A stretch of 64,000 nt of DNA from Agarophyton chilense (GCA_030374765.1 JARGXX010000115.1:558001-622000), one strand, 5' to 3'. Positions 45,660 to 57,230 are shown, counted from the first letter of the stretch. The notes: generated by a model from the letters alone, not told the origin. A program made the numbers and translations.

Positions 45660-47366
45660 TTGTTTACCTCAATGGACAAATCATCGAAAAAAGCACCGAG
45701 ACGCGTCACGATGGCTCCTATCGCACCAGTTGGTGGTACTTTCTCACGAAGAGGCCTTGCACAACCAATTCTGTTCAACCCGAAGGAACTTCTTCGGAAG
45801 CCGAGAACCACTCAGGTCAATACGGCAGGACGAGAGACAGAATGTCTCTCAACAGAAGTCAGACATACTAATGTGATTAGACAAAAGGAAGAACCCCCTG
45901 GTCCCCGTATGGAAATCAATGCAATTACCAGTGTGGTGGTTGATTGGGCCTATCAAAAAAGGATGGACCGTGTGCCGGTATTAATCATCAACTACCTCGA
46001 GAACGAGGTTAAAAGACAAATTGACAAATTGGTGATGCTATCCCTACAGAATCATGGGGTTTTCCAATCCGAAGTAAGGGCGAAAGCAAACAACGTGAAG
46101 GTGGAGGCCCAAGTTTCTTTTCAGACACCTCATGATATTTCTGGTGATCTCCAAACCAACGTTCCATTTTCGCAAACTAACGAGAAGCCGCAAGAACTAC
46201 TTCTGAGAGGGGCAGAGCCTCCGACGATTGAGGCTCAGGGTATTTTTACCTACCGAAACCTGTTGTTAGAGCTGCGCTGGGAACCATTGGCGGAGACCCT
46301 GGTGGCAAATATGGATCTTCAAACTTGTAAGAAAAGCGACTCCGACGACCATCTGGTAAGAAAAAGAAGAAAACCAAAAAGGGCGAAGAGAAAGTGGCAT
46401 CAGTCCGACCCTGACTGTTCGAGCTTGGAATCCGAATCAGGTTAGTCCACGGATGAAAGCCGAAAAAATTCACGGAAACGCAGGAAGGATTCCCGTCGTA
46501 AGAAAATGAAAAATAACCGCAAGGGTAAAACCAAACGGTATGACTCGTCGGAGTCAAATTCCGACAGCAATCTCGACCTACAGGTGATCGTTCCGTTTAA
46601 CGACCATTTTACAAAGGCAGTCGACTATCACACCTATAGGTTGGAGAACAAGAACTTTGATTATACCAAAGAGGTTGCTCAAAAGATAACTAAGCATCAC
46701 CGGAAGCTTAGTTTCCAGATGGGGGATACCCGTTTTTTGGTAGATGAATCTATCGCTATCATCGACTTGTTTCAGAGATTCAAGATATCTTGTGACTAAA
46801 ATGGGTTTTCAGAAGAGGCCCCAATGTGGTTATTTGAGGATTTCCTCAAAAATCAGGGCGGCGACATGTTATACACCCGCTTAGAGGGCAATAAAATGGC
46901 GGTGGATGATGAACAGACGGAAATGCTGACTAGATACACACAGGTGGTGAATTCCCTTCTGGAGACCTATGCAACCGATGAGTTGATTCAAGAGGCCTAC
47001 TATGAAGTGCTCACAAACCGTCAACAAGCAGGACGAACCGAATTAAAATACACATGCTCAGTCTGGACGACTGCGTCCAGACGCGATAACATGTTTACAA
47101 CCACAAGGTTAAAGTCAATGTACGCTGATAACATTTACAAACCAATAAGGTCTCAGGTAAGGAATTATCTTGGTACAATTCGTAAGGTACATTACAACGC
47201 ACTGGCGCGTTGTGCGCAACGCCTAGTAGATACGCTACGAATGGAGAAGAGGACTGTGGTCCCCGTATCGAAAGGCACAAAAGATAAACCGAAACGGTCA
47301 GTCTTCGATATCGAAGAAGCATCCACGACCGATGACGGATCAGCTGGGCACACATCACATGGGTAA
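45660..47366 (+). pseudogene. B2 gag
   Basis: A single frame of about 569 codons has just two stops (TAG 46443, TAA 46797). The first ATG is at 45672. It has a basic N-terminus (MDKSSKKAPRRV), a charged Lys/Arg/Ser/Asp middle (KKSDSDDHLVRKRRKPKRAK), then a capsid-like helical region (FLVDESIAIIDLFQRFKIS, ELIQEAYYEVLTNRQQAG). It lacks recognisable sequence identity with family-A gag but has the same architecture, an acidic-basic head before the capsid helices. Confidence 0.75.
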
Positions 47367-47560
47367 GCGATTCATCTGATCGATACGTCTCATGTCGGAG
47401 AACATTCCCTCCCCAGCTCCAACTAGTCAAATTCAGTTTCTGGTGAATCACCGTCAGAACACCGTCGATTCCCTCAACAATGGTGTCCGCCCCACACAAC
47501 CAGGTTTTTGCAGTACCATATGCTAACCAAGCTGGTGGGTAGCTCTCATACAGAACTGCA

Positions 47561-48449
47561 ATGCCATTCCCTAATAAGATTAAACCGAGACCAATCACAA
47601 TGGCATTAAGAGATCCCGCCACAGGCAACCTCCTTTGCTCGTTTTGTTTATCTTTCCATCATTTGGCTATGCATTGCACTAGCGTGGCTCCCAAGATACG
47701 CGTCATGCTTCTACAGGTGCGGCAGCAGAACCATCGGGAAGCCTTTGGTCCCCAATCTGCAGCGGCTCGCTCTGAAAGGATCGCGAATGCGCGCCCCATT
47801 GCATCTCAACAGGTCACTTTGGTCACGGACAAAACTCAGGAAACTGAGCCCGTCCACGGAGCGGAAAACGCCAACCGGTTGGAGTGAAGGCCACCCCAAC
47901 CGGGCCCACTCCGAAGACCTTCCAATTCCATCTGGTTCAAGTATGGATGAATACCCATTGGTCACTGGAGAGGAAGAGATTATAAATGACCCAGTCCCTA
48001 TATGCTCACTCAAATAGAGTAACTACAAGGAAATTATCACCCTTGGGTTTGCTACTAACCATTTGGTTGCATGTTTTACCTTCCTGGATACAGGAGCGGG
48101 ACCCAATCTGGTGAATGCCAGACTATTATCACCGAGGTTTTTGGACAAGATGTTGCTGTGCACATTGCAGAAGCCACTCGTGGATGCGATCAACAGACCT
48201 CTTACAGGCCGTGGTTACATTACCTTCATGTTCATAGTTAAAAACCTGAAGGCAAGAGTCAGATTAATAGTGATCAAGCAATTGGCAACGGATTGTATTC
48301 TGGGGACATCGTTTATTGACTGCCACATTCGGAGTATTTCCGCCAGATCCTGTACGGTACTTTTCAACAATGGACCTCGCATTGCCATTATTAGGAAGCA
48401 AAGAGGACCCCATAAACGGAACACCAGACAGGAGAGTGCAGACCAATAA
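47561..48449 (+). pseudogene. B2 zinc knuckle and aspartic protease
   Basis: CSFCLSFHHLAMHC (47636-47677) is a complete CX2CX4HX4C knuckle. The protease begins near 48078 with FLDTGAGPNLVNARLL, retaining the DTG triad, and CILGTSFIDCH near 48297 is the closing strand. A frame change separates knuckle and protease. The B1 fragment has lost the same residues, so B2 is the better preserved copy. Confidence 0.85.
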
Positions 48450-48846
48450 ACCGGTACAATATCCAATAAGGTCCGGTTAGCCCATATAGTATCCATTCCA
48501 CCGTCCCATCAAACGGAAGTACACCACACATCCTTGCGACCAGGTATGGTATCCAATCAGAACCAAACCAAGTTTATGGACAAAAAAATGACCTTAATGA
48601 CATTAGAATTGTCGACAATATACCGAACAAACCGTTCAAGGTATACCTCAGCAACTTCAGAAACCACATGGTAAAGCTCCTCAAAAATACCGTTATCGGC
48701 TTAGCGCCCCTGGCGCCACGTCACATATTCACAATGATTCCATAATGGTCTCACGTGGATGTGATCGATAAGGAGGGGAACCGAGGGAAAATGAAAACCA
48801 GAAGATATGGAAAAATGCCGAAAACAGGGAAAAGACCGACACCAGC

Positions 48847-49584
48847 ATGGAAATGGATGAGGTTAAGGATTGGAGAAAGGAAGGTTACAGAGTCCTTAAA
48901 GGTGAAAAAAACCGAAAAAGGATACTCTCTCTATTAAAACAGTTCGAAACCATGCGGTCGGGACGGGTGGGTGCTATAGAAGCAGCCCAGCACCGCATAG
49001 ACTTTGCACCAGGCGCCAAGCCTATTCATCAGCAACAGCACCGGGCCGGTCCAAAATCCAGTGAGGTAGGAGTACAGGAGGTGTAGAGAATGTTCCGTGA
49101 AGGTGTAATTGAACCCATAAATGCGGAATGGGCTAGCCTCGTATGGCTTGTGCAAGAACGAGGATAAACTCTAATGCGGTTCTGTATCGACTATCGGAAT
49201 TTGAATGCCGTTGCTATAAGAGTCTCATATCTGATACAGAGAATGGATGAATGTATCGATTCTCTAGCGGAAGAAATTATATTCACCACATTTAATGCCA
49301 ACTGTGGTTATTAGCAAATAGAGATACCCGAAGAGGACAGGGATACGATCGCGTCCACATGTCACGCTGGTCTCTACTGCTTCTTGCGAATGTTTTTTGG
49401 TTTAAGCAATGCGCTAGCAACCTTCCAACGGGCTCTCGACATTATACTGTCAAAAATATGGTGGACAACCGCATTTGTGTATGAAGACGACGTGGTCATC
49501 TACTCTAAAACCATGGAAGAGCACCCCAAGCACGTTTGGACCGTACTGGATCTCCCAAAAAAGGTTGGAGTAACTCTGATGTGA
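48847..49584 (+). pseudogene. B2 reverse transcriptase
   Basis: One frame has stops at 49084, about 49165, 49312 and 49582. Blocks are ETMRSGRVGAIEAAQHRIDF, VIEPINAEWASLVW, FCIDYRNLNAV, FNANCGY before a TAG (TGG in relatives) then QIEIPEED, FFGLSNALATFQRALDIIL and the catalytic VYEDDVVIYS, in which YxDD is intact. Downstream, VEYVGHKISTGKH and SLIGLCNVYRRFIKGFVKIA (49594-49857, another frame) form the connection. Confidence 0.87.
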
Positions 49585-49839
49585 AGCAAATACATGTGCT
49601 TCAATCACAAGGTAGAGTATGTCGGGCACAAAATCAGCACAGGAAAACACCAAGTAGCGAACCGAATTTTGAGAGCTGTGAAAGAAGCAAAAACCCGCTC
49701 AACCCAAACGAAGATACGCTCCTTAATAGGTTTGTGCAACGTCTACCGCAGGTTTATCAAAGGCTTTGTGAAGATAGCAGCCCCTCTAAACCGAAGTCTC
49801 CAAAAAAAGGTTTGTATATATAGAAGACGACGAACTAGA

Positions 49840-50330
49840 CGCCTTCCACCTCCTTAACGCCGCGCTGCTTTCACCTTTTATGTTGGCATTATCGAAAGCG
49901 GGAAATCTATTTACATTGGATACTGATGCCCCGGAAGCCCAGATTGGTTGCTGCCTAAAGCAGGAGAAGGACGATAAATGAAGGGCATTAATTGGTTTTT
50001 AGAGCCAAGGGCTCATACGGACGGTAAAAACCTACTCCGTCACGGAGAATGAATGCCTCGCTGTGGTATGGAGCATGTTGATGCTACGACCCTACCTATA
50101 TTGTGCCCGTTTTACTGTACGAACGGATCACGAAGCGTTACGGTGGATATTAGGTCTGGCAGACGCCTCCAGACGGTTAGCTTGATGGAGACTCTGACTC
50201 TCGGAGTTTGAATATAAAGTACAATACCGTCCTGGTATAAAAACTAACATCGCTGATGCGATGTACGGTTTAAATACCGATGGGCTGGACACTGAACCGG
50301 TTAAAGATGATATACCATGCTTCAAGATTC
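49840..50330 (+). pseudogene. B2 RNase H
   Basis: LFTLDTDAPEAQIGCCLKQE (first Asp), TYSVTENECLAVVW (Glu), FTVRTDHEALRWIL (third acidic residue) and FEYKVQYRPG follow in the right order. Stops include TAG at 50000 (TGG type) and TGA at 50183 and 50195 (CGA type). Confidence 0.85.
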
Positions 50331-50410
50331 AGCTGGCACAACCGTACGGTAAGGACGAACAAAAAGCACTATGAAATGATGTAGAACGATGGAGGGAGAA
50401 ATCACCTGAA

Positions 50411-51402
50411 ATGGTAGGAGACATCAAAGAAGGGGGGGACACTCCCATAACCCGAGAGAAGTTCTTGCAAGCGCAAACTACGAACAACTACTGCAGGAAA
50501 TTGAGCAACCAAATTAGTATAAAAGGATCGCCGTTCAATATAGACCATGAAGGTTTCCTAGTGCCTCGTTCTACCTTGGACGGAGCACTCCAGAAGGTGG
50601 TATCAGAGTCTCTACGCCCGAAGGTGTTGTCTTTGGACTATCACCCAAGACTGGCAGGTCATCCAGGAGCCACACGGATATATTATACCTTGAGGAAACA
50701 CTTCTAGTTGCCCACGAAGTTTACACCTATGTGGCTCGCTGGGCTTCGTGTGTGAATACCCGAGGTGGTTCATAAAAGCACAGGAGGTACCTGGAGTTTT
50801 TCCCAGCGGCTAGGTCTTTGGAATTGGTAGCTATCGACATCCTGGGCCTACTGCCAGAATACTAAGAGGGTTACCGATTCGTGATGGTCATCACCGATCG
50901 GTTCTTCAAACTAACAAGAGCCTTCCTTAATAGTTGGGTATATCCGTACGGTGCACCAATGTATCTACTCACCAACAATGGTTCGAACTTAGCATCGAAG
51001 TTATTTGAAGCAGTATGTACCATGCTTGGGTTGAAGCATTACTTCACTACGGCGTACCATCTGCAGACGAATGGCCAAGTGGAACGTTTCAACAAAACCC
51101 TCGTGGCAATAATACGACACTATGTAGAAGAACACCAAACTGGATGGGATGATTATGTACAGCCCGTAACAAATACCTATAACCTTCAGGTACACCGATC
51201 TGCGCAGACTACTCCCTTCGAACTGGTCCTCTCACGTACACCTCATGGTATTGTCCTCCAACTCGGACCCGAGAACTACGGAGCAGCTGGTACACTTACC
51301 CCCGCTCAAGTCAAGAAGAGTATAACCAACAAGCTCCGCATCACCTTAAAAGAAGCCAATGCAAAATTGACACTAGCCCAAAACCAGTACAAAGCCTACT
51401 AA
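50411..51402 (+). pseudogene. B2 integrase
   Basis: The zinc site shows HPRLAGHPGATRIYYTLRKH near 50640-50700. The core has AIDILGLLPEY (first Asp, near 50830), VMVITDRF, then YLLTNNGSNLASKLFE near 50962-51010, where the usual SDNG is TNNG, so the second catalytic Asp is lost. NGQVERFNKTLVAIIRHYVE near 51070 retains the Glu. The C-terminal helix runs to 51402. Confidence 0.87.
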
Positions 51403-51839
51403 GACAAAGGAGTAAAGATGGCTACCAAGGCGGAAACCGGGGACTATGTCTTCCTAGATATCTCTGCCAATGCGTCGATACCGACACCATCCCAAGAAAG
51501 AGACGATATTTAATGATGTTAATACCAAATCAAAGCTACTTCTCAAGTCTAAAGGACCGTATGAAGTAATCTCAGCGAGTGAGCACACCGTTACGGTTCG
51601 AATGGATGGAATCGAAAACACCGTATCGGTGTAGCGGGCCTCTATAGACCCTAGGAAAGGTGTCACTACAGCGGACCCAGCCTTTGGTCCGGCACCCACA
51701 GAACCGTAGTTGAATTCGCCAAGTGGTACGGGTAGTATTCAATCGCAAAACCTGAAGAACACTCCAGACCCTACGACAACCAAAGGAGCCCCAGAGCAGA
51801 GCTCTGCACCTCAACAACGCGGGCACCATGAGGTTCCGG

Positions 51840-52021
51840 CCTCCGAATGCGCGATCGACCCCATTGTAGGTCACAAACGAATAACAGAAGGTCTTCGTTA
51901 CTCCATACGGTGGAATGGCTCTGGCCCTGGAGATGAGACATGGGAACCTCCTCACCATATACCACACAACTTACAATTACAGTACTGGCGCAGGCGCAAC
52001 GAACTCCCACCAACCGATTGA
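51840..52021 (+). CDS. B2 chromodomain
   Basis: The frame ends AIDPIVGHKRITEGLRYSIR, WNGSGPGDETWEPPHHI, LQLQYWRRR. This has the chromodomain aromatic positions Y, W and W and the TWEP signature, unbroken by stops. It sits at the pol C-terminus, as in all chromoviruses, and would direct integration to marked chromatin. Confidence 0.88.
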
Positions 52022-52158
52022 TAAAGACCTACACTGGTGCAGTCCGCTAAAGAGGGAGAAGGTAGACATTGGCTGTGCGATTACTCGGCGAGAAGGAAAA
52101 AGAATTGGACAGTTAAAAAGAAGCACAAGTTTATTGAAAACCGCAATAGGTAAAAACC

Positions 52159-54155
52159 CTATAAAGCCCACTCTAAGAATGGATCCCAACCACGTGTGGT
52201 AGAAGGTCCCCCAGAAGACCCGGAACCAGTGCCACGGAGGTTCGGAGTGTGGGACTGTGAGCCCGCACTAGACCAATGTGGAGCAGAACCCTGGGGAGTT
52301 TGAGGCAACAGCGGCAGACCTGAAGAGGTACCCGAGGGGAAAGGAGCAGTAGTGAAAGACGAAGAGCCAGGCATGAGCATCAGGACGATACCCGCAGGGT
52401 AATTGCTGGCGGAATCTAAAAAAAGACCAACATTGGTGCCCATGAAGGGCTCGCTTGAGGTGTCCCCTCGCTCCAGAATAGTGCTGAGGTCCGCGACGTG
52501 AAGCTTAACCACCTGGTACATCCCGACCTGAAACCGATTACGGAAGGCAACCGCCTGGTTGATAGCGGCGATATAGTCCGCGTGGCAACAAATGAGTTGC
52601 TACAGGAGCGCAAGAGCTTCCTGGAGGGAGCGCGGACCGGGAAGGTTGAGACGAGAGACAAACACGCGCTGCATTCTCATAAGCGCACCACTAATAGAAG
52701 GAGCCGTAACAGGCTCACCACCGCCAGCTGTGGTAGATTCACCATGGAGGATTGCGCAGGCCCGTCTGAAGGAGCAGGAACCGAACGGGGAAACGTGGAT
52801 AGGAGAGAAGCCAGGAGAACCAGCAGGTGCAGCGGTAGCGGAGACGGGACTAATACCTTACGCAGTCTCTCCCTCATGGGTAAACGGCGGAAGGGATCCA
52901 CTAGTGAGTTCCGCGCCTGGGAATACCCGATTTGCTTCACTGGGGATGGCTAGCTTCTCGAAGTCCCAAAATTCCCAGCATTGGTCATACTTAACGGATG
53001 CGACAGAGCCACCTCCAGGTAAGTCTCCAGCTGAGCAATAGTGTACTTAGTATCAAATAGAGTCTCATTCACACCAATCTGGAGGATAAGGACCACTGTT
53101 GGGCGAGGAAGCCTAAATATACGACGAACAGGTGAGAAACCATAATTGGAAATCCGAGGGTCAGCGGAACGGCTGTTCCAGTTAATACCGTCGCAGGAAG
53201 CTTAAACAGCTACAAGGGAAACAAGGAAGGCCCACTCCGCGAGAGCCCCAGACCAAATGGTGGGATAGTACCCCTCGTGTTGGCCGCAATGGCTGCCAAA
53301 GTACGCCAGCACGGGGGGAGTCGGAACGCACAACCATTGAGGTACCTCGTAGCCCGCCCGCAACTCGGGACAGATAATATACCATTTGCAGCGATTCTCC
53401 GTCATCTGAGAGAAGATCTCAGTGCAGTTGAAATCATGAATGGTTCGGACGAGACTACTCCGACAGCAGATCTGGGCCTTGGTGGCAGCGTCCTCGCCCC
53501 AACGGTTACGATCCAACTAGTGAATGTTGTTTAAGGGTGTGTTGAACTTCACCATTTCTGGGTCAAGCTTCAGCCACTTCGTCGATGGACCGATACGGTG
53601 CAACAGTCTCACCGGGTTACGGATGTAAAAGAACTGGTCCGTACACCGTAGATACAGTATGTCGCTCGGGATGGTGTTAAGAATGAAGACCCGAAATGGT
53701 GAGTTCTGTTAGAGCTTCTGGAAGCAAGGCTGCCTCCCTGGGCAGGAACTATTCTCCCGTGACCACGTTGGTAGATCCAATGGCACGGTGCCAAGATGGT
53801 GGCTGTCCGAACGATTCCAAGAGGCATAACCAGGAAGGGCAGGATGCTTAAACTGTGAACCCAGTACAGCGGTGTTAATCGGAACAGACCAGGAGGGGCC
53901 CTCCAAGTGCATCGCCTTGAGATCCTTCGGGAGCAAACCGTAAGGGTTGAGGGTTGCCGGCGGGGCGCTGCACAAGTACGGATCGTAATGTCCGCTACCA
54001 GGAGGGAAATCAAAGGCCTCACCAGGAATTGGTAACGAAGAGAAAAATGGAGAGATAATGGACGGGCCACAACCACGACCCCGAGAGCGAGAGCGGGTCC
54101 AAGGCTTCGAGATACCACGGCTGCAGTTCGCACCACGAGTAAGCTTACCAGACAT
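52159..54155 (-). pseudogene. Antisense accessory ORF of B2 (aORF-B), SGNH-like candidate
   Basis: It is transcribed against gag-pol, from ATG 54155 toward the chromodomain. One frame runs to about 52950 with stops at 53709, 53517, 53202 and 52950, then the next frame continues to 52159. The N-terminus is Arg/Ser/Gly-rich. Then come TPPVLAYFGSHCGQHEGYYP (GS at 53297-53292), RISNYGFSPVRRIFRLPRP, TVVLILQIGVNETLFD (Asn at 53069) and, near 52520-52370, YQVVKLHVADLSTILERG and GLFLDSASNYPAGIVLM. This order matches SGNH/GDSL hydrolases: block I (GDS, here GS), block II (N-x-G-x-S), block III (G-x-N) and block V (D-x-x-H, here D-x-x-S). Key residues are partly lost. The element A antisense ORF shares PP, Y-x-GS and GY at block I and the block III strand. 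An esterase-like accessory protein is my inference. Confidence 0.6.
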
Positions 54156-55072
54156 GGTGGCCAACAGCGATGAAGATGCAGACCAACGTATTGCCTCGGA
54201 ACCAGAGTCTTTGTATCTATCGACGGTCGGCTCTCGCGTCCGATGCAAACCATGACGGTCGTGCAAAGAATCCTTGGAGGTGTTCGAACTCTCCACTGAT
54301 TGAGCTGTAAAGAATTGGAGGGGCCGACAGACACGGAAATCACACCAGTAGTCCGGTTGGACGCATGGTTGAGAGCCACCACCGTGTTCGGTTTTCAATT
54401 CGGCGGAAATTCGACTGGCACCAACAGATTTGGGGAATTCCGCACGCATTGCGACCAAAAAAAGCAAACCAAGACGGTACTGGAAAAGAAGGAAAAGGGT
54501 ATGAACAGAAACGACTACACTAAGAGGGTACGGCGCGACGAAGGAAGGAGAAGCGGAGGAGACACAAACGAGGTATGACGTACGCCTAGCACGGAACGCA
54601 CACGAAATCTGCAACGGAGAACGCGAAAAAAACGATTGGTACACGAACTCCCTACCAATAATGGCAACCTCCGAGGGAAGCTTAATTGCTAAGAAGTTAT
54701 GAACGACCACGGGGGATGAACCTCAAGCGCCACGACGGTGGTCGAAACCGTTCGGCTCACCGCACGGCATCACCAAACGGTATAGTGCATCAGTGCGTCC
54801 CGCACTGGCGACTGCTGCAGTGTGGTGCTTTACCGCACTGGCGAACGCGTTAAGGTACAGCTACGGGGCGTGGCTGTCGCTAGGAGTGGATCTGTAGTAT
54901 AGTGAGCTACATCAATGAGGCAGTTATGCCACGTGTTGTACTTGGATGGTTGCCAGCATGCGCCGTGTACTTAATTGGTTTGGTTATCAATTAGTTTAGC
55001 TTTTTGCTTATTTAGTATTAGTTAGATAGGATCAAGTAGAAAGGGGAGGCGCACCTCAAGTACACCTCCGGT

Positions 55073-55430
55073 TGTCACGTGGCGATAAGCGCCACCGTAG
55101 ATCTAGTGGCTGGTTAGATATATATCTTCCCCAAGCATGGCCACTCCGGTGACTATTATAATGGCAAGCACATAAAAGAGTAATGTTACCTGTTTTGGTA
55201 TCTACAGTCGAACGTAAAGGTAAGTAAAGTGTATTTACGGTTTTCCGGACCCGCGTGTGCTGTGCATCACCGTCTATGAACTTGGTCTCAGTACGCCTCC
55301 GTTCCCGTTTCACCTTTCAGTGGCTGGTGCTGCCTCGCCTTAAAGGTATCTACAATCTTCTCGATTCCGTCGCGCGCTTTCTAGAAACGTCTGGTCTTAT
55401 AAAATTGCTACCGTTTTGGTTCACACCACA
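55073..55430 (+). repeat. 3' LTR of B2
   Basis: It ends ACCACA at 55430, like the 5' LTR. The probable start TGTCACGTGGCG lies about 20 bp after the purine-rich AGAAAGGGGAGG (55039-55050). Only 55197-55430 can be confirmed against the truncated 5' LTR. Confidence 0.65.
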
Positions 55431-55690
55431 TAAACCCCACGGATGACAAACAGCGTGTCACGTTTATAGATAGCTTGAACGATCGAGGTGGCCCCAGTTT
55501 TTGACGTGATGTCAGCGTTGGGTATTGCGGAGCGCAAGTCATTGGATTTGACGTATAGTTCTGACTATAGCATTTTCCCTTGAAGAGAGACGGCTATCTT
55601 GTTTCTTTTTGCATCAGGTAGTCGCTCATGAAATGAGGTCCATAAGGCAACTGCTTTTGCGTATTCTTCTTGATTGCATTTGCCATCAGT
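55431..55690 (-). pseudogene. Copia C2 gag, 5' part
   Basis: On the minus strand, NQEEYAKAVALWTSFHERLP, then NKIAVSLQGKML and IVQAIYKRDTLFVIRGVY, run up to the B2 boundary. The W-x-x-F pattern and helices fit copia gag. It continues at 45297 on the far side of B2. Confidence 0.6.
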
Positions 55691-55774
55691 TCAGGGCACA
55701 TTTTTGAGGTCCCACGAGAAGCTCGAACGGCTGGGCGTTCCTGCTGGTGAGGGTGCTAGGCCCAAAACTAGGGG

Positions 55775-55999
55775 TTTGAACTGTATGCGGTGCGGTGTTT
55801 TGCTCTGAGTCATTTACTGATGTTTGTCTCCAAGATGCGGTAATCAGATAACTCCTGCTTTTCTCTTCTATCCTTTACTTACTGTATACTTGCAAGTGCT
55901 AGATGACATGTAATACAGCTAACTGACATGTAATACAGTATCTCTGAAAGGACGTCATTGAATATGCCAAGTGTTTCTCGTGTTTCATATTACTCGACA
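55775..55999 (-). repeat. 5' LTR of copia C2
   Basis: It matches 43826-44056 in the same orientation, starting TGTCGAGTAATATGAAACAC at 55999. Together the two define C2 as the host of the B2 insertion. Confidence 0.75.
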
Positions 56000-56971
56000 T
56001 TAATACCAGAGGCTCTGTTGGAGCTCTTCCTTCGAAGGAAAAATTCAGGGAAGACGGCGAGTGGATCCTCTTCCGATAAAAGTTCGTGACCAACTGCGTT
56101 CGTGCAGGTAGACGGGAGTTGTTTCATGACGTACCATACAAGTCCGCAAGGGCGACCGGCAAGCTGACCGATTGATTGGACGAGTTTAATGACCTCCTGG
56201 GTCACATCATCTTCATCCTCACCCAATACCTCGCACGACTCTGCATCACACTCTGTCTTCCTTTTGTCACAGACAGACAACCAAATGGACCCAAAACCCG
56301 TCCTCCAAAGCCTTATCGAGCTTCCAAGGATGACCCTGGTCCGCTGCATTACGTCAAAACAACCCCGTACAGCCGGGAAGACACCAGTGACTGGAAATAC
56401 TCCGCCCTTTCGGCGCCCAGCTCAGACCACGGCACAGCAATATATATTCTTCCTCCGACCAAAAGAGCTTCTTGCATGCAATAACTAGTAGCAGCAAACC
56501 TCTTTAATAGTCATTGAAAATCTCCACTCAATGCAGACACATCTGGACGTCTTGCTTCCCTAGCGCCCATTTTCGTGTACATTCATCTCCAACTTTCTTT
56601 CCACCGCCAGACACCGCTCTGTTGCTGCCGAGAAGGCGAACCAAGTTGCTTTCTGTCTCCCCACCAAAATCTGGACTCGGCCGATCGACTTCATTGCTCC
56701 AAACAATTAACTTGGCCATATCAACCGCATACCATTGAAAAGAAGATTCATGAATCTCTCCAGAGAATTGAACATTCATCGTCTCCACACGCCGAGTCAC
56801 AGTTCTCGATACTGTGACTCCAGCAGAAGAACTGCACATCGCCATGTGCCTTCTCCGGGACTCTCCCAGCAAATGATATATGCGGGACGCTAGATGACAA
56901 GGCCTTTTTCAGTCCCTTGACAATCTAAACGATACCATGATGGTGGAATTTGTCCCGGCTAAAGTACAAAC
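56000..56971. other. Unassigned; one acidic minus-strand frame
   Basis: The minus frame 56349-55990 (VLGEDEDDVTQEVIKLVQSI) looks protein-like but is opposed by a Pro/Ser-rich plus frame at 56189-56488. Neither is recognised. A second pair of opposed frames lies at 56528-56872. No element is identified here. Confidence 0.3.
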
Positions 56972-57230
56972 GTGTTGTAGAAACCTCTAGAAGGTTCCAG
57001 AATGCAACTGGAAAATGCTTTATGTAATAGAAGTATGTAGAAGAACCAAGAAGCTTCTATAGAACGTTATGTAGAAAAGGCAAGAACTATCGTAGAACAA
57101 AATGATATCAGTCTAGAACAATTTAGAAGTGCTTTAAAGCGATATAAAAGAAAAGAAGAAAAAAGACTGAGTCGAGAAAAACGAACTGAAGTCAACACTT
57201 CACAAAATTATCGTCGTTTGAGTGGTCTTT
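56972..57230 (+). promoter_or_regulatory. LTR promoter region of gypsy G3 with heat-shock-like elements
   Basis: TGTTGTAGAAACC at 56972 looks like an LTR start. GAAGGTTCCAGAA (56990-57002) is a perfect three-unit nGAAnnTTCnnGAA heat-shock element; GAAGCTTC (57050-57057) is a two-unit one; and several lone AGAA words repeat between. TATAAAAG follows at 57143-57150. The arrangement is that of a heat-inducible retrotransposon promoter. No second LTR was found, so the LTR label rests on position before the pol remnant. Confidence 0.5.

Larger units (their letters stand above)
45298..55430 (+). mobile_element. Ty3/gypsy chromovirus family B, element B2 (10.1 kb), nested in copia C2
   Basis: In plus-strand order: truncated 5' LTR, PBS region, gag, zinc knuckle, protease, RT, RNase H, integrase and chromodomain; then a long antisense frame and the 3' LTR. 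Copia gag halves flank it on both sides, so B2 inserted into C2. All genes carry stops. The right flank TAAAC and left flank TAGAC may be a mutated 5-bp duplication. Confidence 0.9.

Noticed and set aside
47095-47628. 177-codon minus-strand frame in B2
   Set aside because: Opposite to gag and the zinc knuckle with no conserved block, and not equivalent in position to the antisense accessory ORFs.
52592-53041. Plus-strand frames of about 150 codons downstream of the B2 chromodomain
   Set aside because: The minus strand here carries the SGNH-like blocks shared with element A, so the plus frames are shadows.
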